From: Clostridiaceae bacterium | GTDB lineage: Bacteria; Bacillota; Clostridia; Tissierellales; Sporanaerobacteraceae | Length of the DNA stretch: 64,000 nucleotides | Assembly (NCBI GenBank): GCA_019391515.1 | Contig: JAHXQP010000020.1 | Span: 92,367-156,366 of the forward strand | Direction: 5' to 3' | In this document: positions 52,364-60,963 of the stretch, piece after piece | Layout of the letters: each line of letters begins with the position of its first letter | Position numbering within the stretch: the stretch's first letter is position 1 | Notes under the pieces: generated by a model | The model's database searches: none | What the model was told of the DNA's origin: nothing | What the model saw: the letters and a program-made list of their open reading frames with translations, nothing else | Position numbers and translations under genes: made by a program

Positions 52364-52946
52364 TATTATTTTAGCAGTGGTATTAGGAATTGGAGCAGGA
52401 TATTTTATACTTCCTGATTGGGTTTTTTCTTATACAGGTACAATTGCAGACATAGGACTTTGTTTGCTTTTGTTTTTTGTAGGAATGGATATTGGGAAGC
52501 AAAAAGGTATATTTAAAGATCTTAAAAAAATGGGATTTAAAATCCTTCTTGTCCCCATAATGATTATTATTGGAAGTATATTAGGTAGTATTGTAGGTGG
52601 TTTTTTATTAAAAATGCCTACAAATGAATCAGGTGCTGTAGGTGCTGGTTTAGGGTGGTATACACTATCTTCAGTAATGCTCACTAGTTATTCAACAGAA
52701 TTAAGTGCTATAGCATTTTTGACTAATGTGATTAGGGAGATTATTGCTCTTATAATTGTTCCAATAATAGCTAAACATATTGGATATTTAGAATGTATCG
52801 CTCCTTGTGGCGCAACGGCTATGGATACAGCATTGCCTGTTATTTCAAAGTCAACTGATTCAAAAACTACAATAGTTTCGTTTATTTCTGGAGTGATACT
52901 TAGCTTGGTTGTACCTATTTTGGTTTCAATAATGATAAAAATATAA
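52353..52946 (+). CDS. LysO-type lysine exporter, C-terminal half protein
   Basis: A 197-residue membrane protein with about six hydrophobic segments, the core of the LysO family: DIGLCLLLFFVGMDIG, GAGLGWYTLSSVMLT, AFLTNVIREIIALIIVP, CIAPCGATAMDTALPVIS. It has its own AAGGAGG site inside the 3' end of the preceding gene. The split into two coupled proteins, seen in several Firmicutes, appears genuine since both starts and sites are intact. Confidence 0.85.
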   Translation: MSLSIILAVVLGIGAGYFILPDWVFSYTGTIADIGLCLLLFFVGMDIGKQKGIFKDLKKMGFKILLVPIMIIIGSILGSIVGGFLLKMPTNESGAVGAGLGWYTLSSVMLTSYSTELSAIAFLTNVIREIIALIIVPIIAKHIGYLECIAPCGATAMDTALPVISKSTDSKTTIVSFISGVILSLVVPILVSIMIKI

Positions 52947-52961
52947 TCAGGAGGGAAAACT

Positions 52962-53303
52962 ATGAATGTATATGATGAAGCTCATAAATTAGCTAGAGCT
53001 ATTAAGGAATCAAATGAGTATAATGAATATTTTGAAAAAGAGAAAAACGTTTTTTCAGATGTTAAAAATAAAGAAATGATTGAGGATTTTAGAGAGAAGG
53101 CTCTTGAAATTCAAATGGAACAGTTATCAGGTAAAGAATTAGATAAAGAAAAGATTGAAAAATTACAAAAGCTAGAGCAAATTTTAATGTTAAATCCAGA
53201 TATAAAAGAATTTTTTATAGCTGAAATGAAATTTACTCAATTGATATCTGATGTTTATAAAATACTTGATGATGCAATTAAATTAAATACAATGGAGGAT
53301 TAA
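52962..53303 (+). CDS. YlbF/YmcA family protein
   Basis: A 113-residue all-helical protein (MNVYDEAHKLARAIKESNEYNEYFEKEKNV) with the YlbF/YmcA domain. In Bacillus, YlbF, YmcA and YaaT form a complex that tunes RNase Y activity and thus biofilm, competence and sporulation. The partner proteins are not in this window. AGGAGGG precedes the ATG. Confidence 0.85.
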   Translation: MNVYDEAHKLARAIKESNEYNEYFEKEKNVFSDVKNKEMIEDFREKALEIQMEQLSGKELDKEKIEKLQKLEQILMLNPDIKEFFIAEMKFTQLISDVYKILDDAIKLNTMED

Positions 53304-53319
53304 ATTCTGGGAGGTTATT

Positions 53320-53802
53320 ATGGATACTAAATATCTAACTAAAGCTGGATTGATTTCTGCAATATATGTGGTCTTAGTAGCCATTCAAATACCTATTGGT
53401 CAATTAGCATTTGGTCCCATTCAACTAAGGATTGCAGAAGGATTAACCTTATTACCATTGGTAGAATCTGCTGCTATACCAGGAGTATTTATAGGATGTC
53501 TAATTTCGAATATAATACTTGCTTCCTTTTCTGGGTTTGGACTAATAGATATAATAGGAGGAAGTTTAATCACTCTTATGGCAGCATATTTAACAAGCAA
53601 GATGCCTAGTAAAATATTAGGAATGCTTTCACCTGTTATATTAAATGGATTATTGGTTTCTATTTGGGTTTCCTATTTTACTAACATACCTTATTGGTAC
53701 ACAGTACTCGGGATTTCTTTAGGGGAATTAATATCGGTATTAGTTTTTGGGAATGTTATACTAATAATACATAAAAATATATTCAGAAAAGGATATAAAT
53801 GA
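53320..53802 (+). CDS. QueT family queuosine-precursor transporter (S-component)
   Basis: A 160-residue membrane protein with about five hydrophobic segments. The diagnostic IPIGQLAFGPIQLRIAEGLTLLP, AAIPGVFIGCLISNII and SGFGLIDIIGGSLITL match the QueT (DUF988) substrate-specific component of energy-coupling-factor transporters. No preQ1 riboswitch was seen upstream, as it lies 16 bp after ylbF. Confidence 0.88.
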   Translation: MDTKYLTKAGLISAIYVVLVAIQIPIGQLAFGPIQLRIAEGLTLLPLVESAAIPGVFIGCLISNIILASFSGFGLIDIIGGSLITLMAAYLTSKMPSKILGMLSPVILNGLLVSIWVSYFTNIPYWYTVLGISLGELISVLVFGNVILIIHKNIFRKGYK

Positions 53803-53818
53803 TTTCTACTATACATTC

Positions 53819-53847
53819 TTGTAAAAAAAAGATAATCCTAGTATAAT
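53819..53847 (+). promoter_or_regulatory. Sigma-A promoter of mltG operon
   Basis: TTGTAA (53819-53824), 17 bp, TATAAT (53842-53847). Its predicted start lies beyond the ATG at 53851, which argues that translation begins at the later GTG. Confidence 0.6.
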
Positions 53848-53880
53848 AAAATGAGTAAATATATAAAAGGTGGAGATTTT

Positions 53881-54933
53881 GTGGCTGAATCTTTAAAAAA
53901 CAAAAATAGAAAGAAGAATATAAATAAAAGGCTTATTATCTGTTCTATCATAATTATTCTATGTTTAGTTACAATGAAATTTTTTTATGATAAAGCTTTA
54001 AGTCCAGTATCTCTTTCTAATCCAAAAGATATGGATGTAGAGATTCCTTCTGGAAGTTCCACAACTAAGATTGCAAATATTCTAAAAGAAAATGGTCTGA
54101 TTAACAATAAGTTAGTTTTTAAATATAAAGTTAAAATAGAAAAATTAGATGGAAAATTAAAGGCAGGTAATTATATATTTAGTACAGGAATGAATCTTGA
54201 GGAGATTTTATCTAAGCTATCTTCAGGAGGAAAAAATGGAAATGTTGTAAAAGTCACGATACCAGAGGGTTTCGAATTAAAACAGATTGCATATAGATTA
54301 GATGAACTTGGATTGGTTGATGAAAAAAGGTTCTTAGAGATATCCAAAGATATAAGTAAGTTTTCGGACAAGTACACTTTTTTAAATACAATACCTAAAG
54401 GTTATAATTTAGAAGGATACTTATTTCCTGATACTTATGAAATAAATATAAATGCAAGTGAAGAAGAAATTATTGAAATAATGCTCTCAAGATTTGAGCA
54501 GTTTTATGAATCTGATTTAAAAAAGAAAGTTGAAAAATCTGGTTTAGACTTAAATAAAATAATAACATTAGCTTCAATCGTAGAAAGAGAAGCTAGGGTT
54601 GATAAAGATCGTTCAATTATTGCGGGAGTGATTTATAATAGATTAAAGATTGATATGCTTCTTCAAGTAGATGCGACAGTGCAATATGCTTTAGGAGAAA
54701 GAAAGGAACGATTATTATATAAAGATTTGAAAGTTGAATCACCTTATAATACGTATCTTCACAAAGGTTTACCTCCAGCTCCTATAGCATCGCCAGGAGC
54801 CAAGTCTTTAATATCTGCTGTAAATCCTTCAGATGTAGACTATCTATATTATGTATTAAAAAATGATGGTAGTGGTGAGCATATTTTCACTAAGACCTAT
54901 GAAGAACACCTGAAAGCTCAGTCAAAAAAATAA
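53881..54933 (+). CDS. mltG: Endolytic transglycosylase MltG
   Basis: Membrane-anchored murein hydrolase thought to terminate nascent glycan strands, 350 residues. It has an N-terminal basic stretch and one membrane segment (LIICSIIIILCLVTMKFF), a LysM-like region, and the YceG domain with NLEGYLFPDTYEI, the catalytic Glu in ASIVEREARVDKDR and HKGLPPAPIASPG. GTG 53881 follows AAGGTGGAG; the in-frame ATG 53851 has no site. It begins the mltG-trmR-trhP-udk-PBP run also seen in Bacillus (yrrL onwards). Confidence 0.94.
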   Translation: MAESLKNKNRKKNINKRLIICSIIIILCLVTMKFFYDKALSPVSLSNPKDMDVEIPSGSSTTKIANILKENGLINNKLVFKYKVKIEKLDGKLKAGNYIFSTGMNLEEILSKLSSGGKNGNVVKVTIPEGFELKQIAYRLDELGLVDEKRFLEISKDISKFSDKYTFLNTIPKGYNLEGYLFPDTYEININASEEEIIEIMLSRFEQFYESDLKKKVEKSGLDLNKIITLASIVEREARVDKDRSIIAGVIYNRLKIDMLLQVDATVQYALGERKERLLYKDLKVESPYNTYLHKGLPPAPIASPGAKSLISAVNPSDVDYLYYVLKNDGSGEHIFTKTYEEHLKAQSKK

Positions 54934-54953
54934 AAAACGTATAAAATATTTAT

Positions 54954-54990
54954 GTAATACGTGGATGGTCAATTGCCACGTATTACTTTT
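54954..54990 (+). terminator. Hairpin terminator after mltG
   Basis: GTAATACGTGG pairs perfectly with CCACGTATTAC, 11-base loop, followed by TTTTG. Confidence 0.75.
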
Positions 54991-55012
54991 GTAAAAAGGG
55001 AAGTGTTATATA

Positions 55013-55669
55013 TTGGTAAATATAAACTATGATTATATTGAAAAATACATTAGGGATATTTTGCCAGAGGGTTCTGGAAACTTAAATAAAATAAAAGATT
55101 ATGCAAATAAAAATAATGTGCCTATTATATTTCCTGAGGTAGAACAATTTATTAGAGTTTTATTAAAAATAGGCAATGTAAAAAATATTTTAGAAATTGG
55201 GTCTGCTATTGGATACTCATCGCTAGTAATGGCAGAGTCAACTCCTTTCAATATTAGAATAACTACTATAGAAAAGAGAAACGACATGTATAAAATAGCC
55301 AAAGAAAATATAAATCAAAGTAAATATAAAGATAAAGTTAAAGTTATAGAGGGAGATGCAAGGGACGTTATACCAGAGTTAGAGGATAAATATGATTTTA
55401 TCTTTTTAGACGCGGCAAAAGGACATTATTTAGAGTTCTTTAATGATTGTACAAAAAAACTAAATGACGGTGGAATTATAGTATCTGATAATGTTCTATA
55501 TAAAGGTATGGTAGCTAGTGATGAATTAGTGATTAGAAGAAAAAAGACAATTGTAAAAAGAATGAGGAATTATTTAGAATATATATCTGATTTAGATGGG
55601 TATATAACTAGTGTTTTACCTTTAGGAGATGGTGTGTCTATAACATATAAAGAGGAGGGAGATAATTGA
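55013..55669 (+). CDS. trmR: tRNA 5-hydroxyuridine methyltransferase TrmR (O-methyltransferase family)
   Basis: A 218-residue SAM-dependent O-methyltransferase. It has motif I LEIGSAIGYSSLVMAE, EGDARDVIPEL, and the catalytic/metal segment FIFLDAAKGHYLEFF with VSDNVLYKGMV. In Bacillus the gene in this position (yrrM) is TrmR, which makes 5-methoxyuridine at tRNA position 34. The next gene encodes the matching hydroxylase-type protein, which supports the assignment. TTG start; the site (AAAGGGAAG) is somewhat distant. Confidence 0.85.
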   Translation: MVNINYDYIEKYIRDILPEGSGNLNKIKDYANKNNVPIIFPEVEQFIRVLLKIGNVKNILEIGSAIGYSSLVMAESTPFNIRITTIEKRNDMYKIAKENINQSKYKDKVKVIEGDARDVIPELEDKYDFIFLDAAKGHYLEFFNDCTKKLNDGGIIVSDNVLYKGMVASDELVIRRKKTIVKRMRNYLEYISDLDGYITSVLPLGDGVSITYKEEGDN

Positions 55670-56895
55670 ACAAACCAGAATTATTAGCTCCAGCTGGAGA
55701 TTTAGAAAAGTTGAAGATGGCTATAATCTATGGAGCAGATGCTGTTTACATAGGTGGAGAAGAATTTGGACTTAGAAAGGCTTCAAAAAATTTTACTTTA
55801 GAAGATATAGAAAAAGGAATAAAATTTGCTCATGATAGGGATAGAAAAGTTTATGTTACCTTAAATATTATTCCACATAATGAAGATTTAGTAGGTCTTG
55901 ATGAATATGTATTAAAGCTTGAAAAAATAGGTGTAGATGGTGTAATAGTAGCAGATCCAGGAGTTTTTTCTGTAATAAGAAGAGTAGCCCCCAATATACA
56001 TATTCATTTAAGTACCCAAGCTAGTGCTACTAATTATGAAACCATTAAGTTTTGGTATGATTTAGGTATTAGAAGGGTAGTTGTAGCAAGGGAGTTATCT
56101 TTAGATGAAATAAAAGAGATAAAAGAAAGTCTACCTGAAGATTTAGAAATAGAGGCTTTTGTTCATGGAGCAATGTGTATTTCTTATTCGGGAAGATGCT
56201 TACTTAGCAATTATATGGTTGGTAGAGATGCAAATAGGGGGGAATGTGCTCATCCTTGTAGGTGGAAATATTCTTTAATAGAAGAAAAGAGACCAGGAGA
56301 GTATTTTCCAATATATGAAAATGAAAAGGGAACATTTATATTTAATTCTAAGGATTTATGTATGATAGAAAATATACCTGAGTTAATTGAAGCTGGGATA
56401 TGTAGTTTTAAAATAGAAGGAAGGGTTAAAAGTCAATACTATGTAGCTACAGTAATAAGATCCTATAGAAAAGCTATAGATGAGTATTTTAGATTAAAAG
56501 AAGATTATGTATACAAAGAAGAATGGCTTGAAGAGATTAAAAAAGCTAGTTATAGAGATTTTACTACAGGATTTTATTTTAAAAAACCTACAGGAGAAGA
56601 TCAGGTTTATGGAAGTAGTTCCTATATTAGAGAATATGATTTTGTTGGATTAGTTTTAGATTATGATGAGAAAACAGAAATAGCAACAATAGAACAGAGG
56701 AATAGAATGTTTGTAGGGGATGAAATAGAGGTTTTTGGTCCTAATAAAGAATTTTTTGTTCAAAAAATTGAAGATATGTGGAATGAGAATGGTGAAGAAA
56801 TAGATGTGGCACCTCATCCACAACAAATCATAAAGATGAAGATGAAAAAGCCTGTTGAAAACTGGGATATTATTAGGAAAGCTAGAGAGGATTGA
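55666..56895 (+). CDS. trhP: U32 peptidase-family tRNA hydroxylation protein TrhP
   Basis: A 409-residue U32-family protein with the signature EAFVHGAMCISYSGRCLLSNYMVGRDANRGECAHPCRW split across a Cys-rich block (C at GAMC, GRC, GEC, HPC) that can bind Fe-S. N-terminal PELLAPAGDLEKLKMAI is typical. TrhP makes 5-hydroxyuridine-34 in tRNA with prephenate-dependent chemistry. Bacillus has two adjacent copies (yrrN, yrrO), here a single one. Its TTG overlaps the trmR stop (TTGA). Confidence 0.87.
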   Translation: MNKPELLAPAGDLEKLKMAIIYGADAVYIGGEEFGLRKASKNFTLEDIEKGIKFAHDRDRKVYVTLNIIPHNEDLVGLDEYVLKLEKIGVDGVIVADPGVFSVIRRVAPNIHIHLSTQASATNYETIKFWYDLGIRRVVVARELSLDEIKEIKESLPEDLEIEAFVHGAMCISYSGRCLLSNYMVGRDANRGECAHPCRWKYSLIEEKRPGEYFPIYENEKGTFIFNSKDLCMIENIPELIEAGICSFKIEGRVKSQYYVATVIRSYRKAIDEYFRLKEDYVYKEEWLEEIKKASYRDFTTGFYFKKPTGEDQVYGSSSYIREYDFVGLVLDYDEKTEIATIEQRNRMFVGDEIEVFGPNKEFFVQKIEDMWNENGEEIDVAPHPQQIIKMKMKKPVENWDIIRKARED

Positions 56896-56900
56896 TTTAA

Positions 56901-57524
56901 TTGAAAAGACCTATACTCATAGGAATTACAGGTGGTACTGGATCTGGAAAAAGCACTGTAGCAAAAGAAATTTATAGATCTATTAAAGAAACAAATGTAA
57001 CAATAATTCAACAAGATTCCTACTATAAAGATCAAAGTAATTTAACTTTTGAAGAGAGAAAAAAGACTAATTATGATCACCCTTTTGCTTTTGATAATGA
57101 GTTATTAATTGAACATTTAAATAAATTATTAGAAGGTCTGCCTGTGGAAAAGCCAATTTATGATTTTGAAAAACATAATAGAAAAAAAGAGACTATAACA
57201 GTTTGGCCAAGAGAGATTATTATTTTAGAGGGTTTATTAATATTAAATGATGAAAAAATCAGGAAATTATTAGATATTAAAATATTTGTAGATACTGATT
57301 CAGATGTTAGAGTTATTAGACGTATAAATAGGGATATTAAAGAAAGAGGTAGAAGTTTAGATTCGGTAATAGAACAATATATGAGTACAGTAAGACCAGC
57401 CCATATGCAGTTTGTAGAGCCAAGTAAGAAACATGCTGATATTATTATTCCAGAAGGTGGATACAATAAAGTAGCCATCGATATAATGGTTACAAAAATT
57501 AAATCAATTATAGGTGATAAATAA
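56901..57524 (+). CDS. udk: Uridine kinase
   Basis: Phosphorylates uridine and cytidine in pyrimidine salvage. The 207-residue protein has Walker [10 protein letters not shown] (11-19), [29 protein letters not shown] split around the substrate-binding Asp, and [16 protein letters not shown] lid region ([17 protein letters not shown]). TTG start after GAGAGG. A terminator-type hairpin follows. Confidence 0.95.
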   Translation: MKRPILIGITGGTGSGKSTVAKEIYRSIKETNVTIIQQDSYYKDQSNLTFEERKKTNYDHPFAFDNELLIEHLNKLLEGLPVEKPIYDFEKHNRKKETITVWPREIIILEGLLILNDEKIRKLLDIKIFVDTDSDVRVIRRINRDIKERGRSLDSVIEQYMSTVRPAHMQFVEPSKKHADIIIPEGGYNKVAIDIMVTKIKSIIGDK

Positions 57525-57529
57525 TAAAT

Positions 57530-57583
57530 ACCTCCATTACAAATTGGTAATACTATTACTGATGAAAGTAATGGAGGTTTTTT
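57530..57583 (+). terminator. Terminator hairpin after udk that also buries the next ribosome site
   Basis: ACCTCCATTAC pairs with GTAATGGAGGT and is followed by T6, a textbook intrinsic terminator. The 3' arm contains GGAGG, which is the ribosome site for the ATG at 57584, directly after the T-run. Confidence 0.85.
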
Positions 57584-59227
57584 ATGGGAAAGTATAGTAA
57601 AAATATTACTCATAATAGAATTTTTAAATCGGCATTTTTTATTTTTCTAATATTTATGATTTTACTATCTAGATTATATTGGATTCAGATAGTTAAAAGT
57701 AAAGAGTATAAATTAGCAGCTCTAAAACAGAGAGGAAAAGAAATAGAGATCTATCCTTCTCGTGGAATTATTTATGATAGAAATTTAATTCCTTTAACTA
57801 ATAGGGATAAGATTCCAACTCTATTTTTTATGAAGGATTATGTTTTGGAGAGTGAAGAAGCTATGGATTTTATAATGGATGTTAGTAATAAAAGTAATAA
57901 TGTAAAAAAAGATAATAGTAAGATAGGAGAAATAGAATTAAATAGATCATTAGAAAATGAAACATTAGCAAAAGGTATTTTTTTTGCAGAAAAGACTTTA
58001 CGATATAATCAAAAGAATCTTTTATCCCATGTTATTGGCTATATTCAAAAAAATGAGAATAAGGGAGAAAGTGGAATCGAAAAGACATTTGATGATGTGT
58101 TGAAAAAGGAAAATACAGGTTCTATTTATTTTGAAATTGATAACAAGAAGAATCCTATATTGGGAGGAGGTTATGCTTTAGTAGACAATGAAAATACAAA
58201 GCGCCCTAACAATGTACAGCTAACAATAGATTACCATATTCAAAAAATTGTAGAAAATGCTATGGATGAAGAAGGAAGAAAAGGTTCAGTCATAGTTTCA
58301 GATGTAGAAAATGGAGATATAGTGGCAATGGCTAGTCGTCCTAATTTTAATCAGGAAGAGGTTGACGATTTTTTAAATAAAGGAAATATGGAGTTATATA
58401 ATAAGGGAGTTCAAGTTTCTTATCCTCCAGGCTCATTGTTTAAAATAGTAGTCCTTCTTGCTGCATTAGAAGAAGATCCTAATATAATTAATGAGAACTT
58501 TTATTGTAATGGTTTTGAAGAAATAAATGATGTAATAATTAAATGTAATAAAGATGAAGGTCATGGCAAACTTTCAATGAAAGAAGCTTTTGCTATATCG
58601 TGTAATTCTACTTTTATTCAATTAGGAGAAAGAGTTGGTAGTGAAAAGATAATAGATATGGCTAGAAAATTGGGTTATGGCGAAAAGATAAATATTGGGC
58701 TTATGGAAGAAGTGAAGGGAAATTTACCGGAAGGTGAAGAGATTAAAGGACCTTCAATTGGTAATATATCCATTGGTCAAGGAAGTGTAGAAGTAACCCC
58801 TCTTCAGGTGACTAATATGATGATGATACTTGCTAATGAAGGAATACAGAAGGATTTATCTATAATTAAAGGAATAGTAACAGACAATGGAAATATGATG
58901 AAAAAGTTTAATAGAGAAAAAGATGAAAAAATATTATCTAAAAAACATTGTGAAATTGTAAATGAATATATGAATGAAGTTACAATAAGCGGAACAGCTA
59001 GAACAATGAATCTAGAAGATATAGGAGGAGCAGTTGGAAAAACAGGTTCTGCTCAGGCGGTATTAAATGGTAGAAATACTGTACATGGCTGGTTTGCAGG
59101 ATATTTTCCTAGGAAAAATCCTAAGTATGTTGTAACAGTTTTTGTAGAGGATAATTATTCTGGCTCAAAAGATGCATTACCATTATTTGAGAAGATTTCA
59201 AGAGAAATATATAAGAAAAACAGATAG
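57584..59227 (+). CDS. Class B penicillin-binding protein (transpeptidase)
   Basis: A 547-residue D,D-transpeptidase anchored by one N-terminal membrane segment (~17-29). It lacks a transglycosylase domain. The active-site motifs are S284-LFK (SxxK), SCN at 339-341 and KTG at 486-488. The position after mltG-trmR-trhP-udk is that of Bacillus pbpI. It is followed by sigK, so a sporulation-linked role is possible but unproven. Confidence 0.92.
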   Translation: MGKYSKNITHNRIFKSAFFIFLIFMILLSRLYWIQIVKSKEYKLAALKQRGKEIEIYPSRGIIYDRNLIPLTNRDKIPTLFFMKDYVLESEEAMDFIMDVSNKSNNVKKDNSKIGEIELNRSLENETLAKGIFFAEKTLRYNQKNLLSHVIGYIQKNENKGESGIEKTFDDVLKKENTGSIYFEIDNKKNPILGGGYALVDNENTKRPNNVQLTIDYHIQKIVENAMDEEGRKGSVIVSDVENGDIVAMASRPNFNQEEVDDFLNKGNMELYNKGVQVSYPPGSLFKIVVLLAALEEDPNIINENFYCNGFEEINDVIIKCNKDEGHGKLSMKEAFAISCNSTFIQLGERVGSEKIIDMARKLGYGEKINIGLMEEVKGNLPEGEEIKGPSIGNISIGQGSVEVTPLQVTNMMMILANEGIQKDLSIIKGIVTDNGNMMKKFNREKDEKILSKKHCEIVNEYMNEVTISGTARTMNLEDIGGAVGKTGSAQAVLNGRNTVHGWFAGYFPRKNPKYVVTVFVEDNYSGSKDALPLFEKISREIYKKNR

Positions 59228-59232
59228 GACTG

Positions 59233-59285
59233 GCACCTTAATCAGACTCTCTTCATATACTTTAGTATGGGGAGAGTGGAGGTGC
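59233..59285 (+). promoter_or_regulatory. Hairpin occluding the sigK ribosome site
   Basis: GCACCT (59233-59238) pairs with AGGTGC (59280-59285), inner ACTCTC with GAGAGT, and CATA-ACT with AGTATG at the tip. The sigK site GGAGGTG lies in the 3' arm, five bases from the ATG. No T-run follows, so it should act on translation or RNA stability rather than termination. Confidence 0.5.
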
Positions 59286-59289
59286 ATTT

Positions 59290-59982
59290 ATGACTCTATT
59301 GTTTTCTTTTAGAGGGTTTTTTAAACCCTTTTTAATGTTTATGGGATATATTTCAAATACAAATTCTTTTCCAAAGCCATTAACTAGAGAAGAAGAACAA
59401 AAATATTTAAAACTATGTGAACAAGGGAATGAGGAAGCAAGAAATATATTAATAGAAAGAAATTTAAGACTTGTTGCTCATATAGTTAAAAAATATTCTA
59501 ATACTGGAAAAGATGCAGACGATCTTATATCGATTGGAACTATAGGACTTATAAAAGCTATATCTACCTATGATAGAAAAAAAGGTACTAGATTGGCAAC
59601 CTATGCAGCTAGGTGTATAGATAATGAGATATTGATGACTATTAGATCTGATAAAAAAGTTAAATCTGAAGTCTCACTTCAAGAACCAATAGGTATAGAT
59701 AAAGAAGGTAATGAAATATCTCTAATAGACATACTGGGGACTGATATTGATGAAGTAATAAATGAAGTAGATTTAAAATTACAAATCAATAAATTATATA
59801 GCAAAATAAATAAAGTACTGAAAGAAAGAGAGAAAACTATTATTGAGTTAAGATATGGCTTGATTGATGGAATGTGTAAAACTCAGCGAGAAATAGCCAG
59901 TATGTTGGGTATTTCTCGTTCATATGTTTCTAGAATCGAAAAAAGGGCTATTAAAAAATTAAATAAGGCTTTAGATAGTTAA
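59290..59982 (+). CDS. sigK: RNA polymerase sporulation sigma factor SigK (pro-form, uninterrupted)
   Basis: The late mother-cell sigma factor, 230 residues. The first ~20 residues are hydrophobic (LLFSFRGFFKPFLMFMGYI), the pro-sequence removed by SpoIVFB, just before SNTNSFPKPL. Region 2 ([34 protein letters not shown]) and region 4 (TQREIASMLGISRSYVSRIEKRAIKKL) are canonical. The gene is whole, with no skin-type prophage insertion. Confidence 0.96.
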   Translation: MTLLFSFRGFFKPFLMFMGYISNTNSFPKPLTREEEQKYLKLCEQGNEEARNILIERNLRLVAHIVKKYSNTGKDADDLISIGTIGLIKAISTYDRKKGTRLATYAARCIDNEILMTIRSDKKVKSEVSLQEPIGIDKEGNEISLIDILGTDIDEVINEVDLKLQINKLYSKINKVLKEREKTIIELRYGLIDGMCKTQREIASMLGISRSYVSRIEKRAIKKLNKALDS

Positions 59983-60018
59983 TGATTAAACTTTATAAAA
60001 CTATTTAAAAACATAAAT

Positions 60019-60076
60019 AAAAATGCTCTTTTCTGATAGAAATCAAATAAAAATAAATTCGGAAAAGAGCATTTTT
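60019..60076 (+). terminator. Rho-independent terminator after sigK
   Basis: AAAAATGCTCTTTTC pairs perfectly with GAAAAGAGCATTTTT across a 28-base A-rich loop; T5 ends the 3' arm. Confidence 0.82.
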
Positions 60077-60151
60077 ATAAATAATATAAATTCTAATCCT
60101 ATTAAAATAAATTGTTTTAATAGTCCAAATTTTAATGAATAAGGAATAAAA

Positions 60152-60172
60152 ATCGGGATTATAAATCCCGAT
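60152..60172 (-). terminator. Terminator of the minus-strand lipoprotein gene
   Basis: ATCGGGATT pairs with AATCCCGAT. On the minus strand it is followed by TTTTATT. Confidence 0.8.
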
Positions 60173-60181
60173 CTTATGTTA

Positions 60182-60784
60182 TTACATATTAGGAGTAATC
60201 CTTCTTAGCATTTCTTGAATTTCTTTTGAAAAACCAGAAATAGGCTTTCCATTACGTATATCCCTAGCCATATTACCTAATCTTTTATATAGATCTGGAT
60301 CTGCAGTAACACTTACGTTATCAATTTTATCATCTGTATCCTTTACTACTTTTTCCACCTTTCTTTTTAAATCATCAGTTATTTTACCTTCCAGATTATT
60401 TTTCATATCAACACCAACTAGAGCAGTATCTCCAGATATTACAACAGTAGCACTATTTACATCATTTAAATTAGCAACTTTTCTAGCAATATCTTCTGCT
60501 CTATCAGATAGATTTGTGTCCACGTTATCAGTCATATCTCTAGTATCATTTGTTCTTATATTATCTGTTGCATTTCTTCTAACATCTTCACCTACATTGT
60601 TTTTGCCATTAAGATTGTTGTTTAAATCAGTATCCGTCCTATTCATATCATCTCTTACATCTCTGCCTACTCTATTTTCAACCCTGTTATTTCTAACATT
60701 AGGTTTTTGAGGCTGACAACCAGTTGCTAATAAAACGAATCCTAATGAAAAGATTAAAAACATAAAAAATCTATTATTTTTCAA
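60182..60784 (-). CDS. YhcN/YlaJ family sporulation lipoprotein
   Basis: A 200-residue lipoprotein with signal segment FFMFLIFSLGFVLLATGC (lipobox Cys), then an unusual Asn/Asp/Arg-rich linker of about 80 residues (NNRVENRVGRDVRDDMNR type) and a C-terminal YhcN/YlaJ domain (DIARKVANLNDVNSATVVIS, TALVGVDMK). Family members sit in spore membranes and affect germination or outgrowth. TTG 60784 lies five bases after GGAGGTG; the in-frame ATG at 60799 is upstream of the site. Confidence 0.85.
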   Translation of the reverse strand: MKNNRFFMFLIFSLGFVLLATGCQPQKPNVRNNRVENRVGRDVRDDMNRTDTDLNNNLNGKNNVGEDVRRNATDNIRTNDTRDMTDNVDTNLSDRAEDIARKVANLNDVNSATVVISGDTALVGVDMKNNLEGKITDDLKRKVEKVVKDTDDKIDNVSVTADPDLYKRLGNMARDIRNGKPISGFSKEIQEMLRRITPNM

Positions 60785-60963
60785 ATTTTCACCTCCCATA
60801 ATTATTGTGTCATATTATATTTTTTTTATTAAGGGACTTTATTCACTAGTTGTATTAAATAGGAAATTTATTATCATAACAGATCTTATCATAATAGATA
60901 TATTCAAAATATAAAAATAAAATGATATAATATAAATATAATTAAATTAAGGAGATGAAAATT

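Noticed and set aside
52061..52946. Frameshifted single lysO gene
   Set aside because: Both halves have their own start codon and strong ribosome site with an 11-bp coupled overlap, and split LysO pairs are known in Firmicutes.
53320..53802. preQ1 riboswitch controlling the queT-like gene
   Set aside because: Only 16 bp separate it from ylbF and no preQ1 motif is visible.
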